DNA from: Cellulomonas sp. PhB150
GTDB lineage: Bacteria; Actinomycetota; Actinomycetes; Actinomycetales; Cellulomonadaceae
DNA length: 64,000 nt
Direction: 5' to 3'
Assembly (NCBI RefSeq): GCF_003755175.1
Contig: NZ_RKHX01000002.1
Location: 310,001 to 374,000, forward strand
Below the pieces are notes generated by a model. It was not told the DNA's origin and ran no database searches. It worked only from the letters and a program-made list of their open reading frames with translations. Made by a program: the position numbers and the translations under genes. Below are positions 47,036-54,856 of this stretch, in pieces (position 1 is the first letter of the stretch; each line of letters opens with the position of its first letter).

Positions 47036-47971
47036 TCAGTCGAGCAGGTCCGCGTAGAGGATCGTCGACAGGTAGCGCTCGCCGAACGACGGGATGATCG
47101 CGACGATGAGCTTGCCGGCGTTCTCGGGACGCTCGGCCAGCTGCTTCGCGGCGTAGAGCGCGGCGCCCGACGAGATGCCGACGAGCAGGCCCTCCTCCGC
47201 GGCGGCGCGGCGGGCGTACTTCACGGCCGTCTCGGCGTCCACGTCGATGACCTCGTCGTACACCGTGGTGTCGAGGATTTCCGGGACGAAGTTGGCGCCG
47301 ATGCCCTGGATCTTGTGCGGGCCGGGCTGGCCGCCGTTGAGGATCGGGGACTCGGCGGGCTCGACGGCGACGATCTGGATGCCGGGCTTGCGCTCCTTGA
47401 GCACCTGGCCGACGCCCGTGATGGTGCCGCCCGTGCCGATGCCGGCGACGAGGATGTCGATCTCGCCGTCGGTGTCGGCCCAGATCTCCTCGGCCGTCGT
47501 CCTGCGGTGGATGGCCGGGTTGGCCTCGTTGGCGAACTGGCGCGCGAGGATGGCGCCCGGGCGCTCCGCGACGATCTCGTCGGACTTGGTGACGGCGCCC
47601 TTCATGCCCTCGGAGGCGGGCGTGAGGATGAGCTCGGCGCCGAACGCGCGGAGCAGCGCGCGGCGCTCCTTCGACATCGACTCCGGCATCGTCAGCACGA
47701 CGTTGTAGCCGCGCGCCGCACCGACGAACGCCAGCGCGATGCCCGTGTTGCCCGACGTCGCCTCGACGATGGTGCCGCCGGGCTTGAGGTCACCGGACGC
47801 CTCGGCGGCGTCGATGATCGCGACGCCGATGCGGTCCTTGACCGAGTTCGCGGGGTTGTAGAACTCCAGCTTGCCGACGACCGTGGCGGGTGCGCCGTCG
47901 GTGATCTTGTTGATGCGGACCAGCGGGGTGTTGCCGACCAGCGCGGTCGCGTCGTCGTAGATGCGTGCCAT
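47036..47971 (-). CDS. cysK: Cysteine synthase A (O-acetylserine sulfhydrylase)
   Basis: A 311-residue PLP enzyme that makes cysteine from O-acetylserine and sulfide. The PLP Lys is K45 in [17 protein letters not shown] at 69-74 binds the substrate carboxylate, [12 protein letters not shown] the PLP phosphate, and [13 protein letters not shown] has the pyridine-binding Ser. AGAGGA precedes the ATG. A 23-codon leader peptide ending in Cys-Cys-Arg-Cys-Arg lies upstream, so cysteine-dependent attenuation is likely (inference). Confidence 0.97.
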   Translation of the reverse strand: MARIYDDATALVGNTPLVRINKITDGAPATVVGKLEFYNPANSVKDRIGVAIIDAAEASGDLKPGGTIVEATSGNTGIALAFVGAARGYNVVLTMPESMSKERRALLRAFGAELILTPASEGMKGAVTKSDEIVAERPGAILARQFANEANPAIHRRTTAEEIWADTDGEIDILVAGIGTGGTITGVGQVLKERKPGIQIVAVEPAESPILNGGQPGPHKIQGIGANFVPEILDTTVYDEVIDVDAETAVKYARRAAAEEGLLVGISSGAALYAAKQLAERPENAGKLIVAIIPSFGERYLSTILYADLLD

Positions 47972-47990
47972 GGTTCCTCTTCGGTCGAGC

Positions 47991-48007
47991 CGCCGTCGAC
48001 GACGGCG
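47991..48007 (-). promoter_or_regulatory. Hairpin just upstream of the cysK ribosome site
   Basis: CGCCGTC (47991-47997) and GACGGCG (48001-48007) form a 7-bp stem with a 3-nt loop, ending about 10 bases before the AGAGGA site of cysK on the minus strand. It could be the terminator or sequestering half of the leader attenuator, but I cannot fold the full 180-nt leader here. Confidence 0.4.
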
Positions 48008-48153
48008 TGCGGGGGACTGCCTGACGGGGTTGCCGCGTCCCGGGTGGGAGTGGCGTGGTGGGGGACCCTCACGCGGCGGCGAGGGGCGGGGCGAGCACTG
48101 GCGACGGCGCGTGCCCGGTCAGGGGCTGCGCGCGTGCGGGAGCGGCCAGCGCT

Positions 48154-48225
48154 CTACCGACAGCGACAACAGGGCGCGAGCAGGGCGCGCGGGGAGGTGG
48201 CGGGGGCGGCATTCTGCACGCTCAT
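48154..48225 (-). CDS. Cysteine-rich leader peptide upstream of cysK
   Basis: A 23-codon ORF, ATG 48225 to TAG 48154, with a near-perfect ribosome site (GGAGGG, 9 nt upstream). The peptide starts MSVQNAAPATSPRALLAP and ends CCRCR: three Cys and two Arg codons right before the stop. Polycysteine leader ORFs ahead of sulfur genes act as cysteine-responsive attenuators in mycobacteria (established for that group). It lies 182 bp upstream of cysK, same strand. Ribosome stalling at the Cys codons under cysteine shortage would be expected to raise cysK-cysE expression. Confidence 0.75.
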   Translation of the reverse strand: MSVQNAAPATSPRALLAPCCRCR

Positions 48226-48365
48226 CGCTCGAGTCCCTCCGAGACCGGTGTGGTCGGATGCGGCCGTGGCTACGGACGCGATCGACACTGACGCTAGCCG
48301 CAACGTCGGGAGGTGCGCAAAGCATCCCCACCAGGCGGACACCCGCGGGTGACCTGCGGGTACGA

Positions 48366-48400
48366 CGAAGGCCCGCACCCGACGAGGGTGCGGGCCTTCG
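48366..48400 (-). terminator. Strong terminator hairpin after lipoprotein gene
   Basis: A perfect 15-bp stem (48366-48380 with 48386-48400) and a 5-nt loop GACGA, six bases beyond the stop of the minus-strand lipoprotein gene. Confidence 0.85.
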
Positions 48401-48405
48401 GGTCG

Positions 48406-48771
48406 TCAGGAAGCCTTGCGCACGACGAGCGTGACGGCGCTCCCCACGGGGACCGTGCCGGTCTCGGGGTCCTGCGAGACGACGAGCCACTTGGCACCGT
48501 CGTCGCCGATCACGACGCCCTTGCCGTCCTCGTCGACGATGTTCGTCGTGAGGCCGAGCAGGTCGAAGGTGCCCTGCGCCGCGTCGACGGTGAGGTTCGT
48601 CTGCGAGATGACCTCGACCTCGGTCGGGGCGGCGGTCGTCTCCGCTGCCGACGCGGACATCGACGGCGAGGCGGCCGCGTCGGAGTCGGAGTCGGAGTCG
48701 TCCGAGCAGCCGGCGAGCAGCAGGCTCGAGGCGAGCAGGGCGGCAGCGGTCAGGGTGATGGTCTTCTTCAT
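48406..48771 (-). CDS. Lipoprotein with PASTA-like domain
   Basis: A 121-residue exported lipoprotein. MKKTITLTAAALLASSLLLAGC gives a lipobox LLAGC with Cys at 22 (signal described in parts), then an Asp/Ser-rich linker (SDDSDSDSDAAASPS). The C-terminal 65 residues, DLLGLTTNIVDEDGKG to VSQDPETGTVPVGSAVTLVVRK, have the length and end motif of a PASTA domain (Q.P..G..V..GS.V.L.V), which binds peptidoglycan or muropeptides in kinases and PBPs. A free-standing PASTA lipoprotein could be a wall sensor; function unproven. Confidence 0.8.
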   Translation of the reverse strand: MKKTITLTAAALLASSLLLAGCSDDSDSDSDAAASPSMSASAAETTAAPTEVEVISQTNLTVDAAQGTFDLLGLTTNIVDEDGKGVVIGDDGAKWLVVSQDPETGTVPVGSAVTLVVRKAS

Positions 48772-49118
48772 GGTGGGAGGCCCCCAGGTCGATCTGATGT
48801 CGGTCGTTGCCCCGCGTGGGGCGTCCCCGGGCGGCATGGGCCCGGCGTGCCGCGAACCCGCAGGTCCGCGGCGTGAGTGCGGCGACGCAGGCGTCGCCGG
48901 ATGTGCCTGATCGACCGTACGTCCGATCACCCGGACGGGGGCTACCTATTTAGGAAGATCCATGACAAGTCGGACAGCGACGAAGATCACTTTCACGGGG
49001 CAATCGTCGCCACGCCGCTGGTCGGACGGGGCTTGACCGGCTCAGGGGCAGTCCATAGGTTTGCCTCACCTAACTCGACGCGGCTCTCGCGTCGGTGACC
49101 CTCGGAGGACCCACCCCC
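48772..49118. other. 347-bp divergent intergenic region
   Basis: Lies between the lipoprotein gene (minus) and the iron-uptake operon (plus). It holds the iron box at 49055, a short CCTA-tt-TAGG inverted repeat at 48945-48954 in an AT-rich patch that may belong to the lipoprotein promoter, and TGATCG/CGATCA inverted arms near 48908-48929. I see no gene in it. Confidence 0.6.
49055..49073 (+). promoter_or_regulatory. IdeR/DmdR-type iron box
   Basis: ATAGGTTTGCCTCACCTAA resembles the 19-bp palindromic iron box (TTAGGTTAGGCTAACCTAA) of actinobacterial DtxR-family repressors in both half-sites. It lies 46 bp before the start of the siderophore-binding protein, where bound Fe(II)-repressor would block transcription. 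Confidence 0.8.
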
Positions 49119-50114
49119 ATGCAGCGACGCCTCGGCGCCCTCGCCCTTGCCTCGATCCTCGTGCTGGCCGGCTGCTCGTCGGCCGACGAGCCCGCGTCCC
49201 AGGAGACCTCGGCCTCCTCGGCGGGCTGGACCTACGTGTCGGGCGACGGCAAGACCTACACGGCCGACGCCGTGCCGACGCGGATCATCGCGCACGCGTA
49301 CGCCGCCAAGGCGCTCATGAGCTACGGCATCACGCCCATCGCGATCTACGCCGACGGCCCGATCGACGGCGACGTCGGCCTGAAGGGCGCGGACTTCGAC
49401 GGCGTCGAGATCCTCAGCGAGGAGTGGGGCGTCATCAACGTCGAGAAGGCCTCGACCCTGAAGCCCGACCTCATCGTCGGCGACTGGTGGCCGGCCGAGG
49501 ACGCGTACAGCGGCTTCGAGGGCGGCGTCGAGGAGGCCAGCAAGAAGATGGCCGACCTCGCGCCGGTCGTCGGCCCGTCCCAGGGGGACTCGATCGTGGG
49601 CCTGGTCGACGGCTACGCCGAGCTCGCCGCGTCGCTCGGCGCGGACACGAGCATCGTCGACCAGCAGCGCGCCGACTTCGACACCGCGCTCACCGCGTTC
49701 AAGGCCGCGACCGCGGCCAAGCCCGACCTCGACGTGCTCGCCATCAGCCCGTGGGAGGACACGTACGCGGTCGCGGTCCCGAAGTACGCGCCCGAGCTGC
49801 TCGACCTGCAGAGCTGGGGCCTGGACGTCATCGACCCGACGACTCCGGACGCCGACTTCCCGTACTGGGAGTCGCTGTCCTTCGAGAACGCCGACACCTA
49901 CCAGCCGGACGTGCTGCTGTACGACGACCGCAACTACCCCGGCAACGCCGACACGCTGGCCAAGCAGCCGATCGCCGCCAGCATCAAGGCGTTCGCCGCG
50001 GACTCGACGACGACGTGGCCCGCCTACTGGCTGCACACGTACCCCGACTACACCGCGCAGCTCGAGCGGCTCACGACGTTCGTCGACGGGGCCGACGAGA
50101 CCATCGGGGACTGA
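49119..50114 (+). CDS. Iron-siderophore ABC transporter, substrate-binding lipoprotein
   Basis: A 331-residue lipoprotein: signal with lipobox LVLAGC (Cys near residue 18), then a FepB/FhuD-type (cluster A-II) binding protein: PTRIIAHAYAAKALMSYGI, INVEKASTLKPDLIVGD, ADLAPVV, DLDVLAIS and YQPDVLLYDDR. It captures a ferric siderophore outside the membrane. GGAGG precedes ATG 49119. First gene of a four-gene operon under the iron box; its TGA overlaps the next ATG by one base. Confidence 0.93.
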   Translation: MQRRLGALALASILVLAGCSSADEPASQETSASSAGWTYVSGDGKTYTADAVPTRIIAHAYAAKALMSYGITPIAIYADGPIDGDVGLKGADFDGVEILSEEWGVINVEKASTLKPDLIVGDWWPAEDAYSGFEGGVEEASKKMADLAPVVGPSQGDSIVGLVDGYAELAASLGADTSIVDQQRADFDTALTAFKAATAAKPDLDVLAISPWEDTYAVAVPKYAPELLDLQSWGLDVIDPTTPDADFPYWESLSFENADTYQPDVLLYDDRNYPGNADTLAKQPIAASIKAFAADSTTTWPAYWLHTYPDYTAQLERLTTFVDGADETIGD

Positions 50115-51169
50115 TGGCGGCGGCGTCCTCGCTCGCCGTCCCGGTCGCCGCCCGGACCCGGGGCGGTCGCCCGCGCGGTGCGCTGCTGGCCGGCCTGCTC
50201 GTGGCCCTCGTCCTGCTCGCCGTCGTGGCGTTCGCGAGCGTCGCGCTCGGCTCGCGCGCGATCACGCCGGCGACGCTGCTGCACGCCTTCACGGCGTTCG
50301 ACCCGACGAGCACCGACCACACGGTCATCCGCGACATGCGCGTGCCGCGCACGCTGCTCGGCCTCGCGGTGGGGGCAGCGCTCGGCCTGAGCGGCGCGCT
50401 GCTGCAGGGGGTCGCGCGCAACCCGCTCGCCGATCCCGGGATCATGGGGATCAACGCCGGCGCGGCGGTCGCGATCGTCCTCGCGGTGCTGCTGCTCGGC
50501 GTGCAGCAGGCCTCGACGTACGTGTGGTTCGCGTTCGCCGGCGCGGGCGTCGCGACCGTGATCGTGTACGGCATCGCGTCCTTCGGCCGCGAGGGGGCGA
50601 CGCCGGTCAAGCTCGCGCTCGCCGGGGTCGCGGTGACCGCGGCGTTCTCGTCGATCACGTCCGCGGTGCTGCTGACGAACGTCGACGCGCTCGAGCAGAT
50701 GCGGATGTGGCAGGTCGGGGCGCTCGCGGGCCGGTACGCGCCCGTCCTGCACCAGCTGGCGCCCTACTTCGTCGTCGGGATCCTCGCTGCGCTCCTCGCC
50801 GGTCGGGCGCTCAACGGGCTCGCGCTGGGGGATGACGTCGCGCGCGCGCTCGGGCAGCGGGTGACGCTGACGCGCGGCGTGCTGTTCGCGGTCGTCGCCC
50901 TGCTGTGCGGCGCGGCGACCGCGGCCTGCGGGCCGATCGTCTTCCTCGGCCTCGTCGTGCCGCACGTCGCGCGGATCATCACCGGCCCCGACTACCGCTG
51001 GCTGCTCGCGTACGCGGCGGTGCTCGGGCCGCTGCTGCTCCTGGCCTGCGACATCGTCGGCCGGCTCGTCGTCGCGCCCGGGGAGCTGCAGGTCGGCGTC
51101 GTGATCGGCCTGCTCGGTGCGCCGGTGTTCGTCGCGCTCGTGCGCTACCGACGGATGGTCGAGCTGTGA
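50114..51169 (+). CDS. Iron-siderophore ABC permease 1 (FecCD family)
   Basis: A 351-residue BtuC/FecCD-type permease with about nine to ten helices. Family marks: IRDMRVPRTLLGLAVGAALGLSGALLQG, ARNPLADPGIMGINAGAA (quoted in parts), LGDDVARALGQRV (the ATPase-coupling loop), CGPIVFLGLVVPHVARIITG. ATG overlaps the upstream stop as TGATG, and its own stop overlaps the next start as GTGA, so translation is coupled. Confidence 0.93.
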   Translation: MAAASSLAVPVAARTRGGRPRGALLAGLLVALVLLAVVAFASVALGSRAITPATLLHAFTAFDPTSTDHTVIRDMRVPRTLLGLAVGAALGLSGALLQGVARNPLADPGIMGINAGAAVAIVLAVLLLGVQQASTYVWFAFAGAGVATVIVYGIASFGREGATPVKLALAGVAVTAAFSSITSAVLLTNVDALEQMRMWQVGALAGRYAPVLHQLAPYFVVGILAALLAGRALNGLALGDDVARALGQRVTLTRGVLFAVVALLCGAATAACGPIVFLGLVVPHVARIITGPDYRWLLAYAAVLGPLLLLACDIVGRLVVAPGELQVGVVIGLLGAPVFVALVRYRRMVEL

Positions 51170-52209
51170 CCGCGCTGCTCGAGCCGGCCGTCGCGTTCGC
51201 CCACCACCGGCGGGCCCGCGCCCGCCGCGCGCTCCTCGTCACGGCCGGGCTCGCGGTCGCCGTGGTCGCCGCCTTCGTCGTGACGATGTCCGTCGGCAGC
51301 TCGGGCGTTCCGCCGCTCGACGTGCTCCGCTCGGTGCTGCACCTGGGCAGCGACCCCGGGACGGACTTCATCGTCCGCGAGCTGCGGCTGCCGCGCGCGA
51401 CGGCCTCGCTGCTCGTGGGGCTCGCACTCGGGGTCGCGGGAACGGTGTTCCAACGGATGCTCGCGAACCCGCTCGCGTCCCCGGACATCCTCGGCATCGC
51501 CTCGGGTGCGGGCACGGCAGCCGTCGCCGGGCTGGTGCTCGGCAACCTCGGCGGCCTCGCGCTGTCGGGCGCCGCGCTCGCGGGTGCGCTGGCCACCTCC
51601 GCGGTCATCTACGGGCTGGCGTGGCGGGGCGGCCTGTCGGGCTACCGGTTCATCCTCGTCGGGATCGGCGTCGGCGCGCTCATGGAGTCGGTGACGAGCT
51701 ACCTCATCTCGCGCGCCGAGGTGAAGGACGCGCGGGCGGCCGTCGCGTGGCTGGTCGGCTCGTCGGGCCTCGCCGGGCCGACCCAGATCGCGGTGCTCGG
51801 CGTCGCGGTGGTCGTTCTGCTGCCGACGGCCGCGCTGCTCGGGCGGCGGCTGACGGTCCTCGAGCTCGGCGACGACACGGCCCGCGGTCTCGGGCTCGAC
51901 GTCGAGACCTGCCGCCGGCTGCTCATGCTCGTCGCCGTCGTGCTCGTCGCGCTCGCCACGGCCGCGGCGGGCCCGGTCGCCTTCGTCGCTCTCATGGCCG
52001 GGCCCCTCGCCACCCGGTTGCTCGCCGGTGCCGGCTCGGGCGTCGTCGCGTCCGCCTGCGTCGGCGCGCTGATCATGCTCGTCGCCGACCTGCTCGCGCA
52101 GCACGCGCTGCACACCCCCCTGTCCACCGGCGTCGTCACGGGGCTCATCGGCGCCCCGTACCTCGTCTGGCTGCTGATCGCCACCAATCGGAGCGGAGCC
52201 GGCGGATGA
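51166..52209 (+). CDS. Iron-siderophore ABC permease 2 (FecCD family)
   Basis: A 347-residue partner permease. VRELRLPRATASLLVGLALGVAGTVFQ, ANPLASPDILGIASGAG, LELGDDTARGLGLDV (coupling loop) and AAGPVAFVALMAGPLATRL follow the same order as permease 1. Two distinct permeases imply a heterodimer, as in FepDG. GTG 51166 lies within the stop of permease 1. Confidence 0.93.
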   Translation: MTALLEPAVAFAHHRRARARRALLVTAGLAVAVVAAFVVTMSVGSSGVPPLDVLRSVLHLGSDPGTDFIVRELRLPRATASLLVGLALGVAGTVFQRMLANPLASPDILGIASGAGTAAVAGLVLGNLGGLALSGAALAGALATSAVIYGLAWRGGLSGYRFILVGIGVGALMESVTSYLISRAEVKDARAAVAWLVGSSGLAGPTQIAVLGVAVVVLLPTAALLGRRLTVLELGDDTARGLGLDVETCRRLLMLVAVVLVALATAAAGPVAFVALMAGPLATRLLAGAGSGVVASACVGALIMLVADLLAQHALHTPLSTGVVTGLIGAPYLVWLLIATNRSGAGG

Positions 52210-53018
52210 CCGCCCACCACACCCTCGACGTCGTCGACCTGCGACTGGGCTACGAAGGCGGCCCCGACGTCGTGCCGGGCCTGACCGCGACGATCCCCAC
52301 CGGGGCCGTCACGGCGATCATCGGCGCCAACGCGAGCGGGAAGTCGACGCTCCTGCGGGGGATCGCGCGGCTGCTCGCGCCCCGCGGCGGCCAGGTGCTG
52401 CTCGACGGCGCCTCCGTGCACGCGATGCGCAGCACCGAGGTCGCGAAGGTGATGGGCCTGCTGCCGCAGTCGCCGGTCGCGCCCGACGGCATCACCGTGG
52501 GCGATCTCGTCGCGCGCGGCCGGTACCCGCACCAGGGCTGGTTCCGGCAGTGGACCGCGGCAGACGACGCCGCCGTCGGGTCGGCGCTCGCGGCGACCGG
52601 GACCGCGGACCTCGTCGACCGGCACCTGCGCGACCTGTCCGGCGGGCAGCGGCAGCGCGTCTGGATCGCCATGGCGCTCGCGCAGGAGACCGACGTCCTG
52701 CTGCTCGACGAGCCGACGACCTTCCTGGACATCAACTTCCAGGTCGAGGTGCTCGACCTGCTCACCGACCTCAACCGGGAGCGGGGCACGACGATCGTCA
52801 TGGTGCTGCACGACCTCAACCTCGCGTGCCGGTACGCCGACCACGTCGTCGCGATGCGGTCGGGGCGGATCGTCGCCGAGGGACGCCCAGCGGACGTCAT
52901 CGACGCCGAGGTCGTCGCGGAGGTGTTCGACCTGCGGTGCGACGTGCTCGTCGACCCGCGGTCCGGCACGCCCATGATCGTGCCGATCGGCCGTCACCAC
53001 GCGGGCGTCCGGGCCTGA
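52206..53018 (+). CDS. Iron-siderophore ABC transporter ATPase
   Basis: A 270-residue FepC/FecE-type ATPase. Walker A GANASGKS at 40-47, Q-loop GLLPQSPVAPDGITV, then VARGRYPHQGWFRQW typical of siderophore ATPases, signature LSGGQRQRVWIAMALAQ, walker B LLLDEPTTFLDI and switch VLHDLNLACRYAD. ATG overlaps permease 2 by ATGA. Last gene of the operon. Confidence 0.95.
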   Translation: MTAHHTLDVVDLRLGYEGGPDVVPGLTATIPTGAVTAIIGANASGKSTLLRGIARLLAPRGGQVLLDGASVHAMRSTEVAKVMGLLPQSPVAPDGITVGDLVARGRYPHQGWFRQWTAADDAAVGSALAATGTADLVDRHLRDLSGGQRQRVWIAMALAQETDVLLLDEPTTFLDINFQVEVLDLLTDLNRERGTTIVMVLHDLNLACRYADHVVAMRSGRIVAEGRPADVIDAEVVAEVFDLRCDVLVDPRSGTPMIVPIGRHHAGVRA

Positions 53019-53056
53019 CCCTCGACGTCTCACCGCAATTCGGTCACCCTGAGGGC

Positions 53057-53085
53057 TCAGGCTCGTGCCCATGGCAACCGATAAG
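53057..53085 (+). promoter_or_regulatory. Possible SigD/WhiG-type promoter
   Basis: ACCGATAA (53077-53084) resembles the GCCGATAA -10 of sigma-28-class factors; TCAG at 53057-53060, 16 bp upstream, is at -35 distance but matches TAAA poorly. It lies 63 bp before the M23 gene. A wall hydrolase under a motility/sporulation-type sigma factor would be plausible. Confidence 0.4.
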
Positions 53086-53147
53086 TCGGTGGGACCCGGA
53101 CGAGCGATGCCGGTGCCAGCACCGTTCGTCGATCTTGGAGTGATGCC

Positions 53148-54419
53148 ATGAGCCCCCGCCCCGCAACCCGAGCAGTCCTGCGGATCGGAGCGGCCACCGG
53201 CGCCGGCGTCCTGCTCGCGAGCCTGCTGCTGTCGCCCGCGCAGGCCGCGACGAGCACGCCGAGCCCGACGTCGACCGCGAAGCCCACCGCGACGGCCACG
53301 CCCAAGCCGACGGCCACCGCCACGCCCAAGCCGACGGCGACCGCCACGCCCAAGCCGACGGCCACCGCGACGCCCAAGCCGACGGCCACCGCGACGCCCA
53401 AGCCGACGGCCACCGCGTCGCCCAAGCCGACGGCCACCGCGACGCCCAAGCCGACGGCGACCCCGAAGCCCACGCCCAAGCCGACCGCGACGCCCAAGCC
53501 CCCGGCCATCCCCAAGAAGCTGACCCAGGCGAAGACCGCCGGCGGCACGACGGTCGTCCTGCCGCTGGTCGCCAAGTCGTACACGATCACGTCGGCCTAC
53601 GGCGCGCGCTGCATCCCGGTCCGCGGCGGCTCGACCTTCCACTACGGCCTCGACCAGGCCGTCGCCGACGGCACCCCGATCTACGCGGTCGCCTCGGGCA
53701 CGGTCTCCTCGGTCGTCCCGCCGCGCAACGGCGCCGCCGGGTACGTCTCGGTCCGCAGCGTCATCGACGGCCAGGTCACGTACATCGGCTACGTGCACAT
53801 GTGGAACCCGGGCAAGTACGTGAAGCTCGGCCAGAAGGTGTCGGTGGGCCAGCACATCGCGGACGTCGGCTCGTCGGGTCCGGCCACCGGCCCGCACCTG
53901 CACCTCGAGGTGTGGAAGAACGCGTTCTACGGCTGGGGCACGGCGGTCGACCCGGCGAAGTGGCTGGCCGCGCAGCACCTGCCGGTGATCTCCCTGGCCA
54001 AGGCGTACCGCGCCGCGGCCGCGCCGACGAGGTGCACGTACTACCCGACGTACGGCCTGCGCCTGCGCACCGGCCCGTCGACCTCGGACAAGATCCTCAC
54101 GACCGTCCGCGCGAACACGACGCTGGCGAACAAGCCGGGCGTGAAGGTCAACCGGTTCATCCCGGTCACCGTCACCACGGCGTCGGGCAAGAAGATCTCC
54201 GGCTGGGTCTCGAGTGACTACATCAGCCAGTACAAGACCTACTCGCTCGCGAAGAAGGCCACCGTGCGCGCCCGGGCGACGAGCGCCTCGGCGCGGGTCG
54301 CGACGGTCTCCGCCGGTCGGCAGCTCACGCTGCTGGGAAAGTCCGGCAAGTGGAGCCACGTGCGCGTCGCGGGCTACACGGGCTGGGTGCCGACGACGTC
54401 GGTGCGCGGGGGTCTCTAG
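53148..54419 (+). CDS. Secreted M23 peptidoglycan endopeptidase with SH3 tandem
   Basis: A 423-residue exported wall hydrolase. Signal peptide to about residue 33 (LLLSPAQA), a Pro-Lys-Thr-Ala repeat linker (about 44-119), an M23/LytM domain (about 140-275) with FHYGLDQAVADGTPIYA (zinc His and Asp), GYVHMWNP and the HLHLEV zinc motif, then two SH3-like repeats: YGLRLRTGPSTSDKILTT to SGWVSSDYI and ATVRARATSASARVATVS to GWVPTTSV. It would cut peptide cross-links. Its TAG shares bases with the stop of the convergent YCII gene. Confidence 0.9.
   Translation: MSPRPATRAVLRIGAATGAGVLLASLLLSPAQAATSTPSPTSTAKPTATATPKPTATATPKPTATATPKPTATATPKPTATATPKPTATASPKPTATATPKPTATPKPTPKPTATPKPPAIPKKLTQAKTAGGTTVVLPLVAKSYTITSAYGARCIPVRGGSTFHYGLDQAVADGTPIYAVASGTVSSVVPPRNGAAGYVSVRSVIDGQVTYIGYVHMWNPGKYVKLGQKVSVGQHIADVGSSGPATGPHLHLEVWKNAFYGWGTAVDPAKWLAAQHLPVISLAKAYRAAAAPTRCTYYPTYGLRLRTGPSTSDKILTTVRANTTLANKPGVKVNRFIPVTVTTASGKKISGWVSSDYISQYKTYSLAKKATVRARATSASARVATVSAGRQLTLLGKSGKWSHVRVAGYTGWVPTTSVRGGL
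53277..53501 (+). repeat. 24-bp coding repeats (PKPTATAT)
   Basis: About seven near-identical 24-bp units encoding PKPTATAT/S, ending in shorter PKPTAT and PKPT variants, inside the M23 endopeptidase gene. Codon choice is also conserved between units, so the array is probably young and prone to length change. It forms a cell-wall-spanning linker. Confidence 0.9.
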
Positions 54420-54778
54420 TCGCCCGAGTGGTCGATCGTCGGGCGGATCTCGGCGGTCTCGGTGAGGGTCTCCGCGACGAGTGCGACGAGGCCGTCCAGG
54501 TCCGCGGTCCGCACGACGTAGAACCCGCCGAGCTGCTCGACCGCCTCGGTGAAGGGCCCGTCCGTGATCTCGGCGGGTCGCCCGACGCCACGTCGGACGA
54601 TCCGCGCCGTGCTCGCGATCGCCAGCTCCTCGCCGGCGACGATCTCGTGGCCGCGGTCCCTGCAGCGCGCCGCGAAGGTCCGGTGGCTCTCGTCCAGCGC
54701 CGCCATCGACGTCTCGTCGCGCGCCGCCCACTCGCTCTCGTCGCCGTGCAGCAGCACCACGTAGGTCGCGGTCGTCAT
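54416..54778 (-). CDS. YCII-related (DGPF) domain protein
   Basis: A 120-residue YCII-fold protein: YVVLLHGDESEW at the start, RDRGHEIVAGEELA, and the ITDGPFTEAVEQLGGFYVV segment with the DGPF motif. Related proteins are found near ECF sigma factors, but none lies here. The ferredoxin-like fold and conserved His/Asp suggest a small enzyme; activity unknown. The 3' end overlaps the M23 gene stop by 4 bp. Confidence 0.88.
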   Translation of the reverse strand: MTTATYVVLLHGDESEWAARDETSMAALDESHRTFAARCRDRGHEIVAGEELAIASTARIVRRGVGRPAEITDGPFTEAVEQLGGFYVVRTADLDGLVALVAETLTETAEIRPTIDHSGD

Positions 54779-54856
54779 GTCATGCCCCTCTCGTCGGTGC
54801 AGGGCGCTCGTGCCCCGCTGATCCCATGACGCGCCGCGACCGGGCGATCGACACTG

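Noticed and set aside
53019..53147. ydaO-type c-di-AMP riboswitch ahead of the M23 hydrolase
   Set aside because: Such riboswitches precede many actinobacterial wall hydrolases, but the 129-bp space lacks a recognisable conserved core and is short for the element.
53277..53501. CRISPR-like short repeat array
   Set aside because: The units are contiguous with no spacers, in frame, and encode PKPTATAT within an exported hydrolase.
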